From positions 1 through 6,659 of the forward strand of contig JBEKDJ010000392.1 in the NCBI GenBank assembly GCA_050014415.1: DNA of 6,659 bases, written 5' to 3'. Both the position numbers and the translations under genes were made by a program. The notes under the pieces were generated by a model, which was given only the letters and a program-made list of their open reading frames with translations, was not told the DNA's origin and made no database searches. Shown one piece after another: positions 1-4,861 of the stretch (positions within the stretch are counted from its first letter, which is position 1; the number at the start of each line of letters is the position of its first letter). Source of the stretch: JBEKDJ01 sp050014415. Its GTDB lineage: Bacteria > Desulfobacterota > BSN033 > UBA1163.

Positions 1-2
1 AA

Positions 3-200
3 CGGTTTTACAGAGTAGATAAGGGAAGGTCTCAGGAACTGGGTGGGACCGGTCTCGGACTGTCCATTGTGAAGCATTTGGTACAGGCTCATGGCGGAAG
101 AATCTGGGTCGAGAGCCAATTAGAAAAGGGCTCCACCTTCTATTTCACCCTGCCCAGAAGATCGCAACCAATTATAGAGGCTGCAAAGGCCAGTACTTGA
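3..200 (+). CDS. Sensor histidine kinase, C-terminal fragment (PhoR/ResE-like)
   Basis: This is the last 65 residues of a two-component sensor kinase; the gene begins before the window. The third plus frame is open from the edge to a TGA at 198-200. The visible part is the end of the HATPase_c ATP-binding domain: the F-box-like FYRVDK, then the G2 box GGTGLGLSIVKH, then HGGRIWVES and GSTFYFTLP, which form the final strands of the fold. The spacing RSQELGGTGLGLSIVKHLV is typical of PhoR/ResE-type kinases. Such kinases autophosphorylate a histidine in an upstream domain (not in the window) and pass the phosphate to a response regulator. The sensed signal cannot be read from this fragment. It converges on the minus-strand cbi operon, with only one base between its stop and the stop of the minus-strand remnant at 202. 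Family identity is secure; subfamily is less so. Confidence 0.93.
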   Translation, partial: RFYRVDKGRSQELGGTGLGLSIVKHLVQAHGGRIWVESQLEKGSTFYFTLPRRSQPIIEAAKAST

Positions 201-201
201 G

Positions 202-394
202 CTAATAAGCAATCTCCGCACAAGCGACGACTTCTTCCAGTAAGAGCGTCTTCTCAATTTCACCCAACGTTGCAACATCCACCCTGAAATCAATGAAATC
301 GGGATGATCATAGGGCCTGCCTGTTGGCAGGCGATGCCTCCAATGTCTCATAACCCGCGTTCAATTCCTGTAACCGTTCCTGACCGGGATTCAA
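202..394 (-). pseudogene. Small unknown gene after cbiO, split between two frames
   Basis: I do not recognise this gene. Two adjoining minus-strand stretches look protein-like but lie in different frames. The first can begin at a TTG at 394-392 that overlaps the cbiO TGA, and reads MNPGQERLQELNAGYETLEA before a TGA at 308-310. The second ends at a TAG at 202-204, can begin at an ATG at 351, and ends DFRVDVATLGEIEKTLLLEE followed by VVACAEIAY. Joined, they would give about 64 residues, with one surplus base (or two missing) somewhere between about 350 and 310. A perfect 7-bp hairpin at 315-332 sits in that interval. The joined frame would fill the space between cbiO and the convergent kinase almost exactly. 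No strong ribosome site is visible, so coupling to cbiO would be needed. It could be a decayed gene, a sequencing error, or chance open frames. Confidence 0.35.
315..332. repeat. Perfect 7-bp inverted repeat with TGTT loop
   Basis: GCCTGCC at 315-321 pairs perfectly with GGCAGGC at 326-332 across a 4-base loop. There is no T-run on either side, so it is not a standard intrinsic terminator. It lies between the ends of the convergent kinase and cbiO genes and inside the possible split frame at 202-394. G+C-rich hairpins of this kind are often dispersed intergenic elements; whether this one is multicopy cannot be told from one window. Confidence 0.6.
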
Positions 395-1200
395 TGCTTA
401 TGGATGGAGTAATGAGAGTGCCTGTGGTCATGAGTTGCCTGCCCATGATAGTGAAGATGTTTATGAATAAGGTTTACTTTGAGCAGTAAGTCTTCGTCTC
501 TTAGGATGTCTTCGGAAGCACCGATTCTTTCAATCCTATGTTCTTCGGAGAGGAGGGCAACCATCGTATGTAACTCATCAACCAGTGAAAGGTCATGTGT
601 GGCTATCACTAGGGTTTTGCCGGCCTCGTTTAGGGCAAGCATCAGCTCAACAAGAAAACTCTGAGTTCTCGGATCAAGTCCATTGGTCGGTTCGTCAAGA
701 AGCAGCACCTCAGGGTTCATCGTCAAAACCGAACCGAGATTGACCCTCTTTTTCTCACCTCCAGAAAGCATATAAGAAGGTCTGTCTCTCAGGTTCTCTA
801 TATTCAGCATCCGCATTACCCCGAAAACCCTGTCTAAAGCCTCTTTTTCGTCAATTTCTAACTGAAGAGGACCGTAAAGAAGCTCATCCAGAACTGTTGG
901 GCAGAAGAGCTGCACGTCTGAATCCTGAAAGACATAACCTACCCGTTCTCTAAAGAATCTCAGAAAACCCTTATCCTTCAAGGCATCTTCTGATACCTCT
1001 TTCCCCCTGAACAAGTACCTACCCTTTGACTGCTGTAACAAACCATTCATAATCTGCAACAAAGTTGACTTCCCGCTTCCATTTGCGCCGATAATTGCGC
1101 ACCTCTCTCCCTCTTTAATGCCAAGACTTATGTCACAGAGCGCAGGAATCTTATCGTAATAACTGTAATTTATCCCTTCAAGACGTAGGATCTCTTCCAC
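391..1200 (-). CDS. cbiO: Nickel/cobalt ECF transporter ATPase CbiO, histidine-rich tail
   Basis: This is the cytoplasmic ABC ATPase that powers Ni2+/Co2+ uptake by the CbiMNQO/NikMNQO type of ECF transporter. From the chosen start (269 aa) the landmarks are: Walker A GANGSGKST at 38-46; Q-loop YVFQDSDVQLF around 89-99; ABC signature LSGGEKKR at 145-152; Walker B LLLDEP at 166-171, followed by TNGLD; and switch histidine in ATHD, H202. All catalytic residues are present. The last 24 residues (codons 394-465) hold 10 histidines, a likely metal-binding or buffering tail. Three GTG starts are possible, at 1251, 1206 and 1200. I chose 1200 because GAGGTGAT (1209-1202) matches the anti-Shine-Dalgarno sequence at good spacing and the protein then starts directly before the ABC fold. 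It would overlap nothing but follow the cbiQ stop by 8 bases. The 1251 start would overlap cbiQ by 44 bases. Metal choice between nickel and cobalt is not decided by this subunit. Confidence 0.95.
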   Translation of the reverse strand: MEEILRLEGINYSYYDKIPALCDISLGIKEGERCAIIGANGSGKSTLLQIMNGLLQQSKGRYLFRGKEVSEDALKDKGFLRFFRERVGYVFQDSDVQLFCPTVLDELLYGPLQLEIDEKEALDRVFGVMRMLNIENLRDRPSYMLSGGEKKRVNLGSVLTMNPEVLLLDEPTNGLDPRTQSFLVELMLALNEAGKTLVIATHDLSLVDELHTMVALLSEEHRIERIGASEDILRDEDLLLKVNLIHKHLHYHGQATHDHRHSHYSIHKH

Positions 1201-1201
1201 T

Positions 1202-1209
1202 ATCACCTC
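1202..1209 (-). promoter_or_regulatory. Ribosome binding site deciding the cbiO start
   Basis: On the minus strand this reads GAGGTGAT, an eight-base match to the anti-Shine-Dalgarno complement. Five bases separate the GAGG core from GTG at 1200-1198. It overlaps the cbiQ stop codon (TGA, 1210-1208), so ribosomes finishing cbiQ would sit at the cbiO start, which suggests translational coupling. Confidence 0.6.
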
Positions 1210-2134
1210 ATAGCCATAAAAACAGAGCTCCGATGAAGAAAAAGGTAGCACCGAAAGCCCAATCCCGTATCCGAAGCCTTGAGACTTCGTAGATTTTTAT
1301 GCTATCGGAAAAACCCCTACTCATCATGGCTTTAAAAATCTCCTCACACCGGAGCCTGGTCTTCTTGAACATGACCGCGATCCTTCCTGCAACCCATCTT
1401 CTCCCTTCCGCATTACTCAGCTGATGGACCATTCTGCTCTTTTTGGCAAGATGCATATCTTCAATCGTCTTTGCAAAGATGAATATGTACTTATAAGAAA
1501 GGGTTACAATCATAAGGAAGCTGTCTGGGACCTTCAGTACCTTGAGGGCCTTTATGATCTCGGGAAAAGGCGTTGTATATAAGACAAACAATGAAAGAGC
1601 CAGAGAGTTCGTCACCCTTAAGGTGAGCATGATGACTCCATAAACTCCTTCTTTTGTAAAACCGATCTCTTGGGGTATCTGGTAAATCCAGTAACCATAG
1701 GGTTTCGAAAGGTGGAGTATCGGAAAGACGATCTCTCCTCTGGTGATGACATTCAAAGCAGAGGGAAGAGCTATGAGAAAACCGAAAATGAAACCCCAGA
1801 AAAGGACCCGCTTATAAAAAGTGAAAATATTAAGCCGGGATATCACCGTTAGAATAAAAACAAAGACTCCGATCGAGGCTTCGGGTATGATTGCTCTTTT
1901 GAGACTGACGATCACGATGAAGAAAAGGAGAAAGAGGATCTTTATCCGGGAATCAATCCTCTGAAAAAAGTCATCCCTTGAAGCCGTTTCCCATTGGACG
2001 TACCCGGTTTTGATTACGTCTGCAAGATGATAGATGCCTTTCTCGATGAAGGATGTTTTAAGGCCCCCTTTGCCCCGATTGAAGGAGGCAAAGGACGGCC
2101 TATCTAAGAGGAACTGGGGAATCCTATTTTCCAC
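1208..2134 (-). CDS. cbiQ: Nickel/cobalt ECF transporter transmembrane (T) component CbiQ
   Basis: This is the integral-membrane T component that couples CbiO ATP hydrolysis to the substrate-binding subunit CbiM. The 308-residue protein has hydrophobic segments at about 64-82, 86-105, 108-126, 165-187, 205-221 and 291-308. The long cytoplasmic coupling region carries the conserved IEDMHLAKKSRM around 224-235 and the Ala-Arg-Gly type motif EEIFKAMMSRGF at 264-275, which docks in the ATPase groove. The start is GTG at 2134-2132. It overlaps the end of the restored frame of the preceding PDGLE gene (stop at 2126-2124) by 11 bases. The N-terminal 50 residues before the first membrane segment are longer than in many CbiQ proteins (about 225-260 aa), so a later start is possible, though none has clear support. 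No defect is visible. Confidence 0.94.
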   Translation of the reverse strand: MENRIPQFLLDRPSFASFNRGKGGLKTSFIEKGIYHLADVIKTGYVQWETASRDDFFQRIDSRIKILFLLFFIVIVSLKRAIIPEASIGVFVFILTVISRLNIFTFYKRVLFWGFIFGFLIALPSALNVITRGEIVFPILHLSKPYGYWIYQIPQEIGFTKEGVYGVIMLTLRVTNSLALSLFVLYTTPFPEIIKALKVLKVPDSFLMIVTLSYKYIFIFAKTIEDMHLAKKSRMVHQLSNAEGRRWVAGRIAVMFKKTRLRCEEIFKAMMSRGFSDSIKIYEVSRLRIRDWAFGATFFFIGALFLWL

Positions 2135-2404
2135 TTCTTACTATTAACCTTGAAATTACATAGACTGCAAGACCAACTGCCACTATTCCCAGAAGTCCCG
2201 AGAGGATGTACGATATCGCCTGGACGGTCAGGGCAATCTCTTCAATCCATCGGGCACATACCCGAGAAGTTTCTCAAGTGTTTCCGGTCCCCATTCACCC
2301 CATGCGTCCCCTGCATTGAATTTCTCGGGAAGGATGACCCCAAGGGGGGTTAGGAGTGCCAGAATAAAAAGTCCTATCCAGAGTCTTTTCTGAAATGTTT
2401 TCAT
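2124..2404 (-). pseudogene. PDGLE-domain small transporter subunit (NikN/CbiN-like), one-base frameshift
   Basis: This is the small accessory membrane subunit expected between cbiM and cbiQ. The first frame starts at ATG 2404, two bases after the cbiM stop. It has an N-terminal membrane segment (LWIGLFILALLTPLGVILP), then AWGEWGPETLEKLLGYVPDG, and hits a TGA at 2230-2228 after 58 residues. The -1 frame continues the family pattern as IEEIALTVQAISYILSGLLG plus IVAVGLAVYVISRLIVRSGK, ending at TAG 2126-2124. Adding one G to the GG of the glycine codon gives PDGIEEIAL, matching the PDG-L-E signature of the family (Pfam PDGLE), for a total of about 94 residues with two membrane segments. The break is therefore a one-base loss in a short G run. 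It could be a sequencing or assembly error, a recent mutation, or less likely programmed frameshifting. PDGLE subunits are usual in NikMNQO-type nickel systems, so the type leans towards nickel. Confidence 0.85.
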
Positions 2405-2405
2405 T

Positions 2406-3092
2406 TCAAGCCTCCTTCACCGACAGTGCATAGACCAAATCGGCCTCGTGTTTGAGAAAATACCTGAGCAGCAAAACAGTGACGACCGCCTCCACAATGC
2501 TGAAGAGAAGCAAATGTTCCAATGCCATTGCGGGAACAGCAACGGAGAGAGGATATGGGCCATAGAGAGGTCTTCCGTCCAGACCATGGGCAATGGAGGG
2601 TTGAATACCGAACTCAAAACCGGCAACGATGGCTGCAATGGAAAGCCCCACATAGCCTGAGAGAAATGCCGCTATGGATAACCTTGAGGCGCTCTTAGAC
2701 TTCCCGCGCACAAGCTTGAATACCCAATAAGAGACGAAGGGCATCACGACTGCCATGTTGAAGCAATTTGCACCGATGGCCGTTATACCACCGTCACCAA
2801 ACACGATTGCCTGAATGATCAAAACCACAGACACCGCAATCACAGCAGTCCATGGACCCAAAAGGATGGCGATAATCCCGCCGCCAACCGCGTGACCTGT
2901 CGTACCTCCTGGAATAGGAACATTAAACATCATAATGAGAAAAGAAAAGGCAGCGGCCATTGCCAGATAGGGGATATGCTTCATAGAAAGCTCTTTCTTC
3001 ATTTTCTTAAGACCAACCGACCAGAATACAAGGGATACCCCGTAGAGAGGCACATAGGTTTGAGGACTTAAGTATCCATCAGGTATATGCAT
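2406..3092 (-). CDS. cbiM: Nickel/cobalt ECF transporter substrate-binding membrane subunit CbiM/NikM
   Basis: This is the S-component that captures Ni2+ or Co2+ in the inner membrane. The 228-residue protein starts with the family hallmark MHIPDGYLSP. The N-terminal amine region, His2 and His67 (in PGGTTGHAVGGG) are at the same numbers as the metal ligands described for NikM2, so the metal site looks intact. Further conserved parts are GPWTAVIAVSVVLIIQAIVF, FGDGGITAIGANCFNMAVVM and the final hydrophobic region before the C-terminus. The start ATG at 3092-3090 is well set, because Met1 and His2 are functional and GGAGGTG lies at 3103-3097, four bases upstream. Its stop is followed after one base by the ATG of the PDGLE gene, so it heads the cbiM-PDGLE-cbiQ-cbiO operon. 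I see no NikR-type operator or cobalamin riboswitch upstream. NikM and CbiM are not easily separated by sequence, so the metal is nickel or cobalt. Confidence 0.96.
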   Translation of the reverse strand: MHIPDGYLSPQTYVPLYGVSLVFWSVGLKKMKKELSMKHIPYLAMAAAFSFLIMMFNVPIPGGTTGHAVGGGIIAILLGPWTAVIAVSVVLIIQAIVFGDGGITAIGANCFNMAVVMPFVSYWVFKLVRGKSKSASRLSIAAFLSGYVGLSIAAIVAGFEFGIQPSIAHGLDGRPLYGPYPLSVAVPAMALEHLLLFSIVEAVVTVLLLRYFLKHEADLVYALSVKEA

Positions 3093-3117
3093 TTAACACC
3101 TCCATGTCATCCCGTTA

Positions 3118-3133
3118 CGGATAGAGATATCCG
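3118..3133. repeat. 6-bp hairpin in the cbiM leader
   Basis: CGGATA (3118-3123) and TATCCG (3128-3133) form a perfect stem over a 4-base loop. In the cbiM transcript (minus strand) the loop is TCTC and the hairpin ends 14 bases before the ribosome site GGAGGTG. Nearby CGGAGATAGA on the same strand could compete for part of the stem. It has no T-run. A regulatory role is only a possibility. Confidence 0.35.
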
Positions 3134-3162
3134 CTCTGTTGGGGTTCTATCTCCGACTTGGG

Positions 3163-3309
3163 TCAATGCCCAGCGTTCGGTTGAGACAAAATCAGAGACA
3201 GACCGTTCATCAAAGAAACGATTGGACAACCGGACATTTCTAAACGTGGAACCTCTTTGGGCGAAATGTGGCCTATCATCAAGAAAAAAGTGCGTTGGGT
3301 GGTTTCCAA
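3163..3309 (-). CDS. Possible 48-residue protein or leader peptide upstream of cbiM
   Basis: This is an unrecognised short ORF on the cbiM strand. It starts at TTG 3309-3307 and stops at TGA 3165-3163. The main support is the ribosome site AAGGAGGTGA (3323-3314), a ten-base match to the anti-Shine-Dalgarno complement, four bases from the TTG. The protein begins METTQRTFFLMIGHISPKEV, continues with PRLEMSGCPIVSLMNGLSLI and ends LSQPNAGH; it has one cysteine, no signal peptide and no motif I know. An internal ATG at residue 11 is an alternative start. The ORF ends 70 bases before cbiM. Against it: the neighbouring minus frame is also open over the same stretch and the plus strand carries an 89-codon frame, so low stop density alone may explain it. 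It could be a leader peptide affecting cbiM, a small protein, or non-coding leader RNA. Confidence 0.35.
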   Translation of the reverse strand: METTQRTFFLMIGHISPKEVPRLEMSGCPIVSLMNGLSLILSQPNAGH

Positions 3310-3313
3310 TCTT

Positions 3314-3323
3314 TCACCTCCTT
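3314..3323 (-). promoter_or_regulatory. Perfect Shine-Dalgarno site in the cbiM leader
   Basis: The minus strand reads AAGGAGGTGA, fully complementary to the 16S rRNA tail, with TTG starting four bases later (3309). It is stronger than the sites of most genes in this window, yet no recognised gene follows it. This is the chief reason for considering the ORF at 3163-3309. Confidence 0.5.
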
Positions 3324-3409
3324 TCGTGTGGTTGCCTCCTCGCGGACTCTAGGTGAAAAGGTCTTGTTTCTTAAATCCAGACCCTGGCCCCTCCTCATAT
3401 TGCTTTTCA

Positions 3410-4285
3410 TCATGGTTTAAAGAACAATGTCAGTCCTGTTGTGAGTCGAAAATCTGGAGCCGCCCTGGTCATGCCAATCTCCACTCCTGCATCCCATACG
3501 ATATTATCTGTAATCAGATAATAAGTTCCAAGAAGTCCGGAGAAGGGATCATCATTCCGGCCATTGAAGTTATTCACTCCTACAAGTTCTCCAACCAGAG
3601 CCCATTTGTCCGACAGGACAAACTGCCCTGCAGCAGAATAATTGAATTCATTATCTCCCCCATGCTCTCCGATGAAGGTATGTCCCAGATTGAGATGGAG
3701 AACCAATCTCTTGCTTATATTCTTTGTGAGGATAGCATTGATACTGAAATCCGCCTTTCCTGAACCTAACCCCCTGGATTCACTTGCAGTAGGTATTTTT
3801 AGCTTACCCGTGCAAGCAAAAGACGGCAGCCAATCCTTTTCGTCCACCCAGCGATATTTTACCTTCACTTCAGTATCAGCAAAGCCATTCTCCCTTTTAC
3901 CGTCGGTGGGATGTTCAAATAGGTATCCGCTCCCGATGGCTACATCCATTCTTTCGAGCACGCCGTAAGTTAAGGTCAAGGATGGGCTTAATTCCCTGTC
4001 ATGATTGTCCTGACGGGCGAAATCAAAACCTGCTTCCAGCTGAAATTTGCCCTTTTCGACCGTCCCGGTATCGTCTGTCATAAGAGGACGCGCAGCAAAA
4101 GCAGTCGTTGAAAATATCAATGTGGAAAGAGCGACCATAATAAGAAGCAAAATTCTGTTGGCGGTAGACTTCTTGATCAATTTTTCCCTCCAAGAAGCAA
4201 GGAAGGACCGGGCAAAGACTCCAGATGAGATAACAAACGTTGCAGCATTGATACGGCGACTTAAGAACGTATCGGTGATATTCAT
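3410..4285 (-). CDS. Outer-membrane MetA-like transporter family protein
   Basis: This is a secreted beta-barrel protein of the MetA-pathway-of-phenol-degradation type (Pfam PF13557-like), a family usually annotated as outer-membrane transporter with substrate mostly unknown. A Sec signal peptide is clear: KKSTANR, then the hydrophobic ILLLIMVALSTLIF, then STTAFA before AARP. The mature part begins RPLMTDDTGTVEKGKFQLEA and continues as alternating strands (LSPSLTLTYGVLERMDVAIG, FADTEVKVKYRW, KLKIPTASESRG) to the end LTTGLTLFFKP. Starts are ambiguous. ATG at 4285 has GGAGG (4295-4291) and gives 291 aa. TTG at 4180 has GGAGGG (4191-4186) and gives 256 aa with an ideal signal peptide right at the N-terminus. 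ATG at 4351 lies inside a hairpin and is unlikely. I report 4285 because any transcript covering it should be read in frame. It lies 317 bases upstream of cbiM on the same strand, so metal entry is a possible but unproven role. Confidence 0.85.
   Translation of the reverse strand: MNITDTFLSRRINAATFVISSGVFARSFLASWREKLIKKSTANRILLLIMVALSTLIFSTTAFAARPLMTDDTGTVEKGKFQLEAGFDFARQDNHDRELSPSLTLTYGVLERMDVAIGSGYLFEHPTDGKRENGFADTEVKVKYRWVDEKDWLPSFACTGKLKIPTASESRGLGSGKADFSINAILTKNISKRLVLHLNLGHTFIGEHGGDNEFNYSAAGQFVLSDKWALVGELVGVNNFNGRNDDPFSGLLGTYYLITDNIVWDAGVEIGMTRAAPDFRLTTGLTLFFKP
4186..4191 (-). promoter_or_regulatory. Second ribosome site inside the outer-membrane gene (alternative TTG start)
   Basis: The minus strand reads GGAGGG, then AAAAA, then TTG at 4180-4178. 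This start would place the signal peptide MIKKSTANRILLLIMV at the exact N-terminus, as expected for a Sec-exported protein, and would remove a 35-residue N-terminal extension. It may be the true start or a second initiation point. Confidence 0.5.
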
Positions 4286-4308
4286 ATGTTCCTCCCCCCT
4301 CCAAAATG

Positions 4309-4359
4309 AAAAGGCCATGAAAGCGGCTCCTTCATGGGGCAAAACCTTCATGGCCTTTT
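4309..4359. repeat. Nested inverted repeat, copy 1
   Basis: A perfect 13-bp outer stem pairs AAAAGGCCATGAA (4309-4321) with TTCATGGCCTTTT (4347-4359). Inside the 25-base loop a second hairpin pairs GCTCC (4326-4330) with GGGGC (4336-4340), with one G-T pair. CAAAAT precedes it on the plus strand at 4302-4307. It lies just upstream of the ribosome site of the outer-membrane gene, so it would be in that gene's 5' leader if transcription starts further upstream. Confidence 0.85.
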
Positions 4360-4399
4360 ACACTTCTCAGATTTTTTAAACCTTAACTTTTCAAAATAA

Positions 4400-4451
4400 A
4401 AAAGCCACGAAAATCTCCACTTCTGTGGAAACGAAAACCTTCGTGGCTTTT
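4400..4451. repeat. Nested inverted repeat, copy 2
   Basis: A perfect 12-bp outer stem pairs AAAAGCCACGAA (4400-4411) with TTCGTGGCTTTT (4440-4451). The loop contains a perfect inner hairpin, TCCAC (4416-4420) with GTGGA (4425-4429). The design matches copy 1, including AAAACC before the right arm and CAAAAT before the left arm (4392-4397). Read on the minus strand the stem runs into TTTTTT, so it could act as a terminator or attenuator ahead of the outer-membrane gene. On the plus strand TTTT follows the stem as well. Confidence 0.85.
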
Positions 4452-4861
4452 AAATCATTAGGTTGGTGGATTATGCCTTGGTATTACAGATAGATTGAAT
4501 AACCAACTTTTTTGATCTAAAATACGAAACCAGATTAGACTCTCCTTTCCAGAAAAACATTGGCTTTCGCGGTTGCCAATCAATATAAATTGAGAAAATC
4601 TGATTGTCAAGAAAAAAAATTGAAAAAATATTGAAACATTTGAGATCCCTAAAGTCCACGAATGGAGATGAATCGATCGAAGTTGGACCCTATACTGACC
4701 GTGGTTTTGGTACAATGCGGTCTACTTCACCGGGTTGAGATGAAATCCTATCCGCGAGTTTGTTGGATAATTTTCGTTGTTGTTTGAAGTTATGAGATGG
4801 GATAAAATGGTCTCTAAGAGAAAGAATTTGAAATGCCGAAAAGAGTCCCAGGAGGATCAAC
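4452..4861. other. Intergenic region between divergent genes, AT-rich
   Basis: No convincing gene is seen here. The part from about 4490 to 4640 is very A+T rich. A weak inverted repeat pairs GTTGGT (4462-4467) with ACCAAC (4502-4507), followed by six T. For the plus-strand HD gene, TGGTACAAT at 4708-4716 resembles an extended -10 element and TATACT at 4691-4696 resembles a -10 box, but neither has a good -35 at proper distance. The HD gene's ribosome site AGGAGG is at 4850-4855. Promoters for both divergent genes should be here, but I cannot place them firmly. Confidence 0.5.

Noticed and set aside
315..332. Intrinsic terminator for cbiO or the kinase
   Set aside because: The hairpin is strong but has no T-run on either strand.
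3087..3356. 89-codon plus-strand ORF through the cbiM leader
   Set aside because: There is no good ribosome site before its ATG, which lies over the cbiM start, and the composition is Ser/Arg/Cys-rich as in chance frames. The cbiM leader on the other strand is the better reading.
3093..3409. Cobalamin or NiCo riboswitch, or NikR operator, before cbiM
   Set aside because: I looked for the B12 box, the conserved NiCo riboswitch core and a GTATGA-type palindrome, and found none. A covariance search could still reveal a divergent case.
3353..3763. 136-codon plus-strand ORF
   Set aside because: It lies mostly antisense to the outer-membrane gene, has no ribosome site, and its protein has no family look. 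The opposite strand has a signal peptide and barrel-like strands.
4462..4513. GTTGGT / ACCAAC inverted repeat followed by six T, as a terminator
   Set aside because: The stem is only 6 bp with a loop of about 34 bases, too weak for an intrinsic terminator, and no plus-strand gene lies just upstream.
4458..4715. Minus-strand ORFs of 85 and 62 codons in the AT-rich spacer
   Set aside because: They are Phe/Ile-rich from A+T-rich DNA, lack ribosome sites, and overlap each other in different frames.
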